Shown here piece by piece: positions 14,814 to 22,262 of a stretch of 32,937 nt of DNA. How positions within the stretch are numbered: the first letter of the stretch is position 1; every line of letters begins with the position of its first letter. This DNA comes from Fibrobacter sp. UWT2 (GTDB lineage Bacteria; Fibrobacterota; Fibrobacteria; Fibrobacterales; Fibrobacteraceae): the NCBI RefSeq assembly GCF_900142545.1, contig NZ_FRBF01000025.1:1-32937 (forward strand), read 5' to 3'. The notes under the pieces were generated by a model. The model was not told the DNA's origin, did not search any database, and saw nothing but the letters and a program-made list of their open reading frames with translations. A program made the position numbers and the translations under genes.

Positions 14814-15655
14814 TATTTTGCCTCCTTTTCAATCTTCTTACTCATCGGGAACGCCACAAGCATCATCTCGTAAACCCGCTCCACATTAGGGTCGTTCGCC
14901 GCCTTCGCAATAATCTTCTTGCGGGCGTCTTCAAGAACTTCGACAGCGTAATTATAAGAACTTTCACTCATGGCCAAGGTAGTGAACGCCGCAAAACGTT
15001 CGTTCTTGGGCATGGATTCTACAGCACCAATAGCATGCTGAATGTATTCGCGGCGAATCTGGCGCAAAGAAATCGGCGGAATTTCGGCGGCATCGAGCAT
15101 TTGCGAAGTTTCTTCGTAATGGTCGCCCACCTTCTTGATCAAATTCCATTCCAGAAGTTTCTTGACAGCGTCGCGGGCCTCTTCGGTCGAGATTTGCGGC
15201 GTAAGCATGCGGGCAAGCACCATGTAGTCGTCGTGCCAGTCGGCATTCACCGCCATTTCGCGAACCACCGGATAGTACCACTTGCTAAAGTAGGCCTGTT
15301 CACGAGTAGTCACGTGTGTAAATTCGATTTGTTTGCGGATCTGGACAATCTGTTCCCAGGCGTTTTCGCGCTCGTTCACCTGTTGCGCCTGGTTGTACTG
15401 CACCAGGGCCTCGAAATACGCCTTCTGCAACGGCTCGAAATCCATCGCCTTCGCGATTTTTTCGATAGACTTTGGCGTCAGGTTAAAACGCCCGCGGATC
15501 ACGTTCAAGCAGTAAGATGAGCTGCTGAACCCCGCCTTCGCCGCGAAGAATCGGTGCGAAAAGACGGCCCGCATTTTCTTCTGTTCCTCAAAGTAGTCTT
15601 GCAGGAACTTGCGGAAGTCGTCGTAATCAAACAGATGTTCTAGCGCAATACACAT
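14813..15655 (-). CDS. TIGR02147 family regulator-like protein
   Basis: The 280-residue protein matches the TIGR02147 (DUF4423) type: an N-terminal FDYDDFRKFLQDYFEE segment, a putative helix-turn-helix at about residues 35-70 (HRFFAAKAGFSSSSYCLNVI, then LTPKSIEKIAKAM), and an all-helical C-terminal half. The family was first described as a large paralogue set in Fibrobacter and is thought to regulate; no target has been shown to my knowledge. The gene is first in an operon with a LamG lipoprotein. Its start lies one base after a 16-base element shared with the first CotH gene, and two 14-bp direct repeats sit upstream, suggesting autoregulation. Confidence 0.85.
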   Translation of the reverse strand: MCIALEHLFDYDDFRKFLQDYFEEQKKMRAVFSHRFFAAKAGFSSSSYCLNVIRGRFNLTPKSIEKIAKAMDFEPLQKAYFEALVQYNQAQQVNERENAWEQIVQIRKQIEFTHVTTREQAYFSKWYYPVVREMAVNADWHDDYMVLARMLTPQISTEEARDAVKKLLEWNLIKKVGDHYEETSQMLDAAEIPPISLRQIRREYIQHAIGAVESMPKNERFAAFTTLAMSESSYNYAVEVLEDARKKIIAKAANDPNVERVYEMMLVAFPMSKKIEKEAK

Positions 15656-15670
15656 ACCCTTAAAATAAAT

Positions 15671-15715
15671 AATTTTTACACACCAGGCAATAGCCCGAGA
15701 AAATTTTTACACACC
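15671..15715 (-). promoter_or_regulatory. Two 14-bp direct repeats upstream of the TIGR02147 gene
   Basis: On the minus strand GGTGTGTAAAAATT occurs at 15702-15715 and again at 15671-15684. The period is 31 bases, close to three helical turns, so both sites face the same side of DNA. The proximal copy ends 15 bases from the start codon. They may be operators for the adjacent regulator or part of the promoter. Confidence 0.6.
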
Positions 15716-15752
15716 CCCCGACCTTTTTCGGACTTATTTTGACGGAAATCAC

Positions 15753-15779
15753 AAAAAGCGGGACCATTGGTCCCGCTTT
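15753..15779 (-). terminator. Terminator of tex
   Basis: Perfect eleven-base-pair stem AAAGCGGGACC/GGTCCCGCTTT with a three-base loop. On the minus strand it ends in five T, 48 bases after the tex stop. Confidence 0.9.
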
Positions 15780-15826
15780 CAAACCATAAGAAAAGTTTAC
15801 ACGAACGTAAGGGCGCCCGTGTTGCG

Positions 15827-18226
15827 CTACATTCCCTTCTTCATGTTTTTCAACAGGGCGCTCATCTTGCCGGGCATGGCAGCGGCTTTCTTCGGAGCTG
15901 CACCCGGGCGGTCCTTGCCGGCGATTTTTGCCTTAAGGTCTGCGAGGGTGGCATGGCCCTGAATGCCGCCCTGCGGGCGGGCATTGCCGCGGTTATCGCG
16001 GCCGTGGCCACCGAATCCGCCGCGGTTACCACCAGCGCGCTGGCCACGCGGGCCATTAGCACCGGCACCGGCAACGCCGTCGGTAGATTCCTGCTTCATC
16101 GAAAGGCTAATGCGCTTCTGACCCACATCGACTGCGACCACGCGCACCTTCACGATATCGCCCACGGTCAAAACCGTCTTGGCGTCTTCTACGAACTTGT
16201 CGCTGATTTCAGAAACGTGCACGAGGCCGTCCTGGTGAACGCCAATGTCCACGAAGGCACCGAAGTTTGCCACGTTCGTCACGACACCTTCCATCCAGCT
16301 GCCCGTAATCAGGTCCTGAATGGTGCGAATCTTGTCGTCGAATTTGGCGTAGCGGAATTCCTTACGCGGGTCGCGGCTCGGTTTCTGGAGTTCCTTCATG
16401 ATATCGTCCAAAGTAGCCTTACCCACTTCGTCGGAGAGGAATTCTTCGAGGTTGATCGCCTTCACGGCTTCGGCGTTACCCACCATGTCCTTCACAGAAA
16501 CGCCAGCCTTTTCAGCCATCTTTTCCACGAGGGCGTAGTTTTCCGGGTGAACGGCAGAATCATCCAGCGGGTTTTCGGCACCCGGAATGCGCATAAAGCC
16601 TGCAGCCTGTTCAAAGGCCTTCGGGCCAAAGCCCTTCACGTTCTTAAGGGCTTCGCGGCTAGCGTAAGCACCGTTTTCTTCGCGGTACTTCACAATCGCT
16701 TCGGACAAAGTATTGCTGAGGCCAGCCACATGAGAAAGCAGCGGAGCAGAAGCGCTGTTCACGTCGACACCGACCATGTTCACGCAGCTTTCCACCACTT
16801 CGTCCAGGCGCTTCTTGAGTTCGCGCTGGTTCACGTCGTGCTGGTACTGGCCCACGCCAATGGACTGCGGATCGACCTTCACGAGTTCAGCAAGCGGATC
16901 CTGCAAGCGGCGGCCAATGGAGATGGCGCCACGAGTGGTCACGTCTTCCTTCGGGAATTCCTGGATAGCAATCATGCTTGCGCTATACACAGATGCGCCC
17001 GCTTCCGAAACAATCACGCGCGGAGGAACCTTGCCCTTGAACTTGGCAGACATTTCGGCGCAGAATGCATCCGTTTCGCGGCTAGCGGTACCGTTACCGA
17101 TAGCGATCAAGTCAATCTTGTACTTGTCGATAAGGCCCATCAGGTACACGGCGGCACCGGCCTTGTCATTCCACGGTTCGTGCGGCTTGATGATGCCGTG
17201 ATCCATGAACTTGCCGTTTTCGTCGAGCACTGCCACCTTGCAACCCGTACGGAAACCCGGGTCAAGGGCGAGCACTGCCTTGTGGCCAGCCGGAGCGGCG
17301 AGCAAAACGTCCTGAAGGTTCTTGCTGAACACCTTGAAAGCTTCTTCTTCGGCGGCATCCTTCAACAGGAGGCGCACTTCGCTTTCCATACTCGGCTGAA
17401 GCAGGCGTTCCCAAGCATCCTGGCACATGGCTTCCAGATACGGAGTCCAAGTGGTGTTGCCCTTGATAATCTGCTGCTTGAGGTAGCCGATCATTTCTTC
17501 GTTCGGCACTTCGATAGAAAGGCGGAGCACCTTTTCCTTTTCGCCGCGGCGGAGAGCCAGCATACGGTGGCTCGGAATCTTGGACACCTGTTCGCTGTAA
17601 TCGTAGTAATCCTTGAACTTGGTTTCCTGGCCTTCGAAATCCTTCTTGACCTTGGAAATCATGACACCGGTCTTTTCCATCTTGTTACGCAGGTACTGAC
17701 GGAATTCGGCGTTGTCGGCCACTTCTTCGGCCAAAATGTCGGCAGCACCCTTGAGAGCAGCCTTCGGGTCGGCAAGGCCCTTTTCTTCGGAAAGGTAAAT
17801 CAGGGCAATCTGTTCTGCCGTGTTGCCAGTTTCTTCCTGTGCCCACATGAGGCGAGCCAAAGGTTCGAGGCCCAGTTCCTTTGCAGCCGTTGCGCGAGTG
17901 CGCTTCTTCGGCTTGTACGGGGCGTAAATATCTTCGAGGAGGGTCTTGTCCTTACAGGCTTCGATCTGTGCCTTGAGTTCGGGCGTGAGCTTGCCCTGTT
18001 CTTTGATGCTCTTGAGAATCGTTTCTTTACGGTCTACCAGTTCTTGCAGGTAGTCGCGACGGTGACTGATGTCGCGCAGTTCAATTTCGTTCAATGTACC
18101 CGTCTGGTCTTTACGGTAACGGGCGATAAAGGGGATGGTGCCACCCTGGTCCATCAGTTCGAGCGCCTTGGCGACGCGCCATACTTCAAGGTTAAGCTCT
18201 TCGGCAATAATTGCAGAAAAATCCAT
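15827..18226 (-). CDS. tex: Tex family S1 RNA-binding protein
   Basis: The 799-residue protein has the Tex/Spt6 order: an N-terminal helical region (1-310) with FIARYRKD at 33-40, a YqgF-like RNase H fold (about 317-450, ALDPGFRTG), helix-hairpin-helix repeats (about 500-560, NVKGFGPKAFEQ), and an S1 domain (about 643-712, GVVTNVANFGAFVDIG). Tex binds nucleic acid and is associated with transcription in other bacteria. After S1, residues 718-755 are Gly/Arg/Asn-rich (RGG-like), followed by a Lys/Ala-rich end; this tail is longer than in E. coli and should add RNA affinity. It stands alone with its own terminator. Confidence 0.95.
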   Translation of the reverse strand: MDFSAIIAEELNLEVWRVAKALELMDQGGTIPFIARYRKDQTGTLNEIELRDISHRRDYLQELVDRKETILKSIKEQGKLTPELKAQIEACKDKTLLEDIYAPYKPKKRTRATAAKELGLEPLARLMWAQEETGNTAEQIALIYLSEEKGLADPKAALKGAADILAEEVADNAEFRQYLRNKMEKTGVMISKVKKDFEGQETKFKDYYDYSEQVSKIPSHRMLALRRGEKEKVLRLSIEVPNEEMIGYLKQQIIKGNTTWTPYLEAMCQDAWERLLQPSMESEVRLLLKDAAEEEAFKVFSKNLQDVLLAAPAGHKAVLALDPGFRTGCKVAVLDENGKFMDHGIIKPHEPWNDKAGAAVYLMGLIDKYKIDLIAIGNGTASRETDAFCAEMSAKFKGKVPPRVIVSEAGASVYSASMIAIQEFPKEDVTTRGAISIGRRLQDPLAELVKVDPQSIGVGQYQHDVNQRELKKRLDEVVESCVNMVGVDVNSASAPLLSHVAGLSNTLSEAIVKYREENGAYASREALKNVKGFGPKAFEQAAGFMRIPGAENPLDDSAVHPENYALVEKMAEKAGVSVKDMVGNAEAVKAINLEEFLSDEVGKATLDDIMKELQKPSRDPRKEFRYAKFDDKIRTIQDLITGSWMEGVVTNVANFGAFVDIGVHQDGLVHVSEISDKFVEDAKTVLTVGDIVKVRVVAVDVGQKRISLSMKQESTDGVAGAGANGPRGQRAGGNRGGFGGHGRDNRGNARPQGGIQGHATLADLKAKIAGKDRPGAAPKKAAAMPGKMSALLKNMKKGM

Positions 18227-18380
18227 AATATGTAGTTTCCGTTATATGTATTTCGGTTGAGGGTCTTAAAGCCCTGAGTCCAACCCAGCACCGCAGTGCG
18301 GGGTACCCTAGAAGTTTTCCTAAGGTATGGGGAATATAGATAATTCCGATGACAGCTGAGTGTCAAAAAGGGCCTATTCT

Positions 18381-18434
18381 CCGTAAGTTTATTGTAGCGA
18401 AATTGTTAACTCACGGTCTCTCAACAACTTACGG
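18381..18434. repeat. Inverted repeat CCGTAAGTT ... AACTTACGG
   Basis: Nine-base arms at 18381-18389 and 18426-18434 are perfect complements, separated by 36 bases that hold a second weaker pair (TTGTT/AACAA). It ends 37 bases before the queF promoter box. It could be an operator pair or a small structured RNA. Confidence 0.45.
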
Positions 18435-18449
18435 CACACACAGCAAACC

Positions 18450-18479
18450 TTTGGAATCTTGAATAATTTTCTATCTTTG
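18450..18479 (+). promoter_or_regulatory. TTTG-N18-TAnnTTTG promoter of queF
   Basis: TTTG at 18450-18453, an 18-base spacer, and TATCTTTG at 18472-18479. This is the two-part promoter known from Bacteroidetes. The expected start site falls a few bases downstream, at the 5' edge of the riboswitch stem. Confidence 0.7.
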
Positions 18480-18483
18480 GGTC

Positions 18484-18526
18484 GGTCAGTTCGAAACCCA
18501 TCCTGACTTTAAACAAAACTAGGAGA
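18484..18526 (+). ncRNA. preQ1-I-like riboswitch upstream of queF
   Basis: The stem GTCAG (18485-18489) pairs with CTGAC (18503-18507). The loop starts TTCG and carries AAACCC, and the A-rich tail AAACAAAACTAGGAG runs into the ribosome site before the ATG at 18531. Stem, loop and tail closely resemble the preQ1 class I aptamer as known from Thermoanaerobacter tengcongensis. Here the ribosome site lies in the tail, so ligand binding should block translation initiation. The downstream genes make and import queuosine precursors, which fits. Confidence 0.85.
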
Positions 18527-18530
18527 CTTT

Positions 18531-19007
18531 ATGCGTTCAGAAGCTGAACTCGAAGGCGTAACCCTACTGGGCAATACGAAAACCCAATACAAGACCACCT
18601 ACAGCCCCGAAGTGCTGGAAAAGTTCCCAAACAAGCATCCGGGTAACGACTATATGGTCACCTTCAACTGCCCGGAATTCACTAGCCTCTGCCCGAAAAC
18701 CGGCCAGCCGGACTTTGCCGAAATCAAGATCAACTACATTCCGGACCAGTACCTGGTTGAATCCAAGTCCCTGAAGCTTTACATGTTCTCGTTCCGTAAC
18801 CACGGTGACTTCCACGAAGACTGCGTAAACATCATCATGAAGGATTTGGTCAAGCTGCTGGAACCCAAGTATTTGGAAGTCGAAGGCATCTTTATGCCGC
18901 GTGGCGGTATTTCGCTTTACCCGTTTGCCAACTACGGCAAGCCGGGCACCGAATTCGAAACCCTCGCCAAGACCCGTCTGTTCACCGCCATCGATAGGAG
19001 AAAGTAA
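18531..19007 (+). CDS. queF: NADPH-dependent 7-cyano-7-deazaguanine reductase
   Basis: QueF reduces preQ0 to preQ1 on the way to queuosine in tRNA. The 158-residue protein is the short (type I) form. Cys54 in [11 protein letters not shown] forms the thioimide with preQ0, Asp61 follows, and the QueF signature ESKSLKLY is at residues 77-84, followed by [10 protein letters not shown] with Glu96. The first codon is set by the AGGAG site in the riboswitch tail. The gene is one base from the transporter gene and the two should be controlled together by preQ1. Confidence 0.95.
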   Translation: MRSEAELEGVTLLGNTKTQYKTTYSPEVLEKFPNKHPGNDYMVTFNCPEFTSLCPKTGQPDFAEIKINYIPDQYLVESKSLKLYMFSFRNHGDFHEDCVNIIMKDLVKLLEPKYLEVEGIFMPRGGISLYPFANYGKPGTEFETLAKTRLFTAIDRRK

Positions 19008-19008
19008 G

Positions 19009-19725
19009 ATGCCGTTCCAGAACGAAATCATCCTTATCGCCTCTATCTTCGTGTTCTTCGGCGGACTCGTCGGCTTTTTCCGCTTCTTTGGCAAGCAGGG
19101 CATTTTCGCCTGGACGGTAATCTGCACGATCGCCGCCAACATCGAAGTGCTGATTCTGGTGCACGCCTTCGGTCTCGACACCACGCTCGGCAACGTGATT
19201 TTTGCATCGTCGTTCCTGGCCACCGATATCATGAGCGAAATCTTCGGCAAGAAAGACGCCAGCCGCTGCGTCAAAATCGGCATCCTCGCGAACGTGACCT
19301 TCATTCTGATTTCGCAGAGTTGGTTCCTGTACATTCCGGCCGCAGGCGACACTATGGCAGAACCGATTCGCACCGTATTCGCCAACACCCCGCGCGTGAT
19401 GCTTGCGAGCCTGTTCGCCTACGCCATTTGCGAAATGTACGATGTGTGGGCCTACCACGCCGTTTGGAAATGGTCCGAAAAGAAGTTCGGCGACAAGCGC
19501 GGTTTCTTGTGGCTGCGTAACAACGGTTCTACGCTGGTGAGCCAGTTGATTAACGTGGTCGTATTCAACCTGCTCGCCTTCGCTGGCGTGTTCCCGTGGA
19601 ATACGATTGGTGAAATCCTGATTTTCGGTTACGGCATCTTCATCGTGACATCATTGATGGACACACCGTTCGTGTACCTTGCACGCCGCATCGCCGAAAA
19701 GCATCCGGAACTGATGAAAGACTAA
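19009..19725 (+). CDS. Queuosine precursor transporter (VUT/YhhQ family)
   Basis: The 238-residue protein has about six to seven membrane segments and the VUT (PF02592-type) core ATDIMSEIFGKKDASRCVKI near residues 72-91. YhhQ of this family imports preQ0 and preQ1. The position one base after queF under a preQ1-type riboswitch supports the same role. Salvage and reduction would thus be regulated together; whether the cell also makes preQ0 cannot be told from this window. The stop overlaps the stop of sstT by four bases. Confidence 0.88.
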   Translation: MPFQNEIILIASIFVFFGGLVGFFRFFGKQGIFAWTVICTIAANIEVLILVHAFGLDTTLGNVIFASSFLATDIMSEIFGKKDASRCVKIGILANVTFILISQSWFLYIPAAGDTMAEPIRTVFANTPRVMLASLFAYAICEMYDVWAYHAVWKWSEKKFGDKRGFLWLRNNGSTLVSQLINVVVFNLLAFAGVFPWNTIGEILIFGYGIFIVTSLMDTPFVYLARRIAEKHPELMKD

Positions 19726-20984
19726 TCTTCGACTTTATGGTCGTGGAATAATTCTTTAGGCAAGGGCTTACCCTGCTTGCGCCAAGCGGCGTATTCGGCC
19801 GTTGCCGTGAAGATGGCATCCGTCGTAGAGTTCAGGGCCGTTTCCATACTGTCTTGAACCACGCCGATAATAAAGCCGATGGCCACCACCTGCATGGCAA
19901 TGTCGGTCGAAATGCCGAAGGGAGCGCATGCCAGCGGAATCAGGAGAAGCGAGCCGCCAGCCACACCGCTAGTACCGCAGGCGCCAATGGTTGCAAGCAA
20001 GCAAACAATCAACGTCGAGGTTAACGAGACCGGCACTCCGAGGGTATGCACCGTCGCAAGCGCCATGACCGTAATAGTAATTGCCGCACCGCTCATGTTG
20101 ATGGTCGCACCCAGCGGAATAGAAACGGAATAAAATTCGCGGTCGAGCCCGAGCCTTTTACAAAGAGCCATGTTCACAGGAATGTTCGCGGCGGAACTGC
20201 GGGTAAAGAAAGCCGTAACGGCACTGCTCTTGAGGCACTTGAGCACCAGCGGATACGGGTCATGACGCAACACAAGCCCCACAAGAGCCGGCACAATCAC
20301 AAGTGCCACAAAGAGCATGGTGATAACCAGAACCAGGATGAGCGAACCGTAGGTCTTGAAAATACCGATTCCGTTCGTAGAAACCGAGGTGTACATGATG
20401 CCCATGATACCGAACGGAGCAAGGTTAATAATCCAGCGCACCACCATCGACACGGCATTCGACATATCTTGCAACACCGTAAGCGTCACCGGGCTTGCAA
20501 TCTTCTTGACGGCAAACCCCAAAAAGGCAGCCCACACCAGAATGCCTATATAATTAGCATCAGAAATAGAGGCAAACGGATTCGACACCGCATTTACCAA
20601 CAAATTATGCAAGATTTCATAAATATCGGTAGGGACCACCGAGACATCGGCAGACACAGCTAAATCTAGGTTCTGCGGGAATAGGAGACTCGCCCCCAAG
20701 GCAACAAACGAAGCAAGCAACGTGCTCACCAAGTACAAAATAATCACGCGGGCAAAGCGACGGTCAAAACGCGAATTGCCAGTGGCAAGCGAACAAATAA
20801 TCAAAATGAACACAAGCACTGGCGCCACTGCCTTAAGCGCACCCACGAACAAAACGCCGAATTCGCTAATCCATTTTTGCGACGGCAAAAGCGCACCCAG
20901 GAGAGCGCCCACGACTATCGAAATCGCGATACGGAGCACCAGGTTCGCACTATTATATTTATTGATTAAAGCCTTTAATTTCAT
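19722..20984 (-). CDS. sstT: Serine/threonine:sodium symporter
   Basis: The 420-residue protein is a dicarboxylate/amino acid:cation symporter (glutamate-transporter fold). The pattern FFTRSSAANIPVNMALCKRL, GATINMSGAAITI and QDSMETALNSTTD corresponds to the SstT branch, which imports Ser and Thr with sodium. The start was set at 20984, after a GTGGAGG site, because the in-frame extension up to 21095 lacks a ribosome site and overlaps the next promoter. It is divergent from the glycosyltransferase gene with a gap of 144 bases. Confidence 0.9.
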   Translation of the reverse strand: MKLKALINKYNSANLVLRIAISIVVGALLGALLPSQKWISEFGVLFVGALKAVAPVLVFILIICSLATGNSRFDRRFARVIILYLVSTLLASFVALGASLLFPQNLDLAVSADVSVVPTDIYEILHNLLVNAVSNPFASISDANYIGILVWAAFLGFAVKKIASPVTLTVLQDMSNAVSMVVRWIINLAPFGIMGIMYTSVSTNGIGIFKTYGSLILVLVITMLFVALVIVPALVGLVLRHDPYPLVLKCLKSSAVTAFFTRSSAANIPVNMALCKRLGLDREFYSVSIPLGATINMSGAAITITVMALATVHTLGVPVSLTSTLIVCLLATIGACGTSGVAGGSLLLIPLACAPFGISTDIAMQVVAIGFIIGVVQDSMETALNSTTDAIFTATAEYAAWRKQGKPLPKELFHDHKVED

Positions 20985-21128
20985 GGCAGGCCTCCACTTT
21001 CCTATGTGTAATATAAATATAATTTTGCGGTTTTTGGGACAAAAACGAAAGGTGCGCAAAAAATCAAGGCCATTTTGGCGGGCGTCATTTTCCAAAGCCG
21101 CCCTGATGAACTAAATTTTGCGCGGAAA

Positions 21129-22262
21129 ATGTTTTTTACGGTGCTCACATACCTGGTCATCGGCCTTTTGGCTGTGTTCGGACTATTCTATATAGTCTTG
21201 GAGGCGCGGTTCTTCCGTGCGCTGGGTTCGGTGCGCGTGGGCAATTCCGATGTGGAGCCCGCCCCCAAGGTAAGCATCTTGATTGCCGCCCGCAATGAAT
21301 CGGTGGGTATTCGGGCTACATTGGACTCGGTTTTAGCTCAAGACTACCGCGGTGACTGGGATGTTTGGGTGGCCGACGACCGCAGCGACGACGATACGCC
21401 GAAAATTTTGGCCGATTATGCCGCCAAGAACCCCAGACTGCATGTTCTGACAATTAAAGAGATTCCGGAAGGGGTCAGCCCCAAAAAGCATGCGCTTTCA
21501 CTGCTGATCGAGGCCTGCGAAGGCGAAATTCTGTGCCTGACCGACGCCGACTGCCTGGTAAAGCCCACCTGGGTCACGGGAATTGTCGCCGAATTCGAAC
21601 CGGGCATTGAACTAGTAGCCGGGCATTCGTACATTCCTACAATCCCCGGTAAGTCAAGCATCCTTATCTGCATGCAGGCGGTCGAGACCCTCATTTACCG
21701 AGTCGCCGGCACCGCGGGCCTCGCGATGCGACTCCCGCTCACAAGCACCGGCAACAACCTCGCCTACCGCAAGAGCTTCTTCAAAAGCGTGCATGGATTC
21801 GATAACGTCATCAAAATTCAGAGCGGCGACGACGACCTGCTGATGCAGAAACTGGCCGCTGACCGCCCCTGGGCCATGCGCTACTGCATCGCCGAGTCCA
21901 CCTTCGTGACCACCAACGGCAAGGAAACCCTCAAGGAACTCTGGGAACAACGCAAGCGTTGGGCCTCGAAGACTATATACTATACACCGAAAATCGTCTT
22001 TGTGCTCTCTATGGTGTTCCTGTTCCTGGTCATGCAATGTATCGCAGCAGCATTTGCACCGTTCAGCTTTAACGTTTTGATTGCGACGATTATCGCGTTT
22101 GTCGCCAAGTGTATCGGCGATTTGGTTTTAATACTCCGCGGGCTCAGGATATTCAAGCAGGAGCACCTTTTAAAATGGTGTATCCCGGTTGAATTCATTC
22201 ACGCCCCCTTTACCGTGCTGGCCGTGCTTTTTGGCCTGTTCGGACGATTTAAATGGAAATAA
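21129..22262 (+). CDS. Membrane glycosyltransferase family 2
   Basis: The 377-residue protein has one N-terminal membrane helix (residues 3-23), a GT-A domain and about three C-terminal helices. GT2 residues are seen in order: WVADDRSDDDT, TDADCL (DxD-type, sugar-nucleotide and metal), SGDDDLLM (base) and QRKRWASK (QxxRW). The arrangement fits processive or lipid-acceptor GT2 enzymes that make polysaccharide or glycolipid. The donor sugar is unknown. The start at 21129 is preferred over a TTG at 21075; CTAAATTTTG ends eight bases before it. The stop overlaps the first possible topB ATG. Confidence 0.82.
   Translation: MFFTVLTYLVIGLLAVFGLFYIVLEARFFRALGSVRVGNSDVEPAPKVSILIAARNESVGIRATLDSVLAQDYRGDWDVWVADDRSDDDTPKILADYAAKNPRLHVLTIKEIPEGVSPKKHALSLLIEACEGEILCLTDADCLVKPTWVTGIVAEFEPGIELVAGHSYIPTIPGKSSILICMQAVETLIYRVAGTAGLAMRLPLTSTGNNLAYRKSFFKSVHGFDNVIKIQSGDDDLLMQKLAADRPWAMRYCIAESTFVTTNGKETLKELWEQRKRWASKTIYYTPKIVFVLSMVFLFLVMQCIAAAFAPFSFNVLIATIIAFVAKCIGDLVLILRGLRIFKQEHLLKWCIPVEFIHAPFTVLAVLFGLFGRFKWK

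Larger units (their letters stand above)
18227..18530. other. Intergenic region between tex and queF
   Basis: The 304-base gap holds the divergent control regions. On the queF side there are a TAnnTTTG promoter and a preQ1-like riboswitch (listed separately). On the tex side no clear -7 box is visible; AACGGAAA about 13 bases before the tex ATG could be a weak ribosome site. A long inverted repeat lies at 18381-18434. Confidence 0.7.

Noticed and set aside
15767-18235. 822-codon open frame antisense to tex
   Set aside because: It mirrors tex codon by codon. Strong third-position bias in the GC-rich genes leaves the complementary frame open; no ribosome site or known domain is visible. The same applies to the long antisense frames over the radical SAM gene and topB.
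18484-18510. tRNA-like T-arm (AGTTCGAAACCC)
   Set aside because: No acceptor, D or anticodon arm fits around it. Stem, A-rich tail and queF context fit a preQ1-I aptamer better.
20985-21095. N-terminal extension of sstT
   Set aside because: The added residues lack hydrophobic or conserved character, and a good GTGGAGG site directs the start at 20984.
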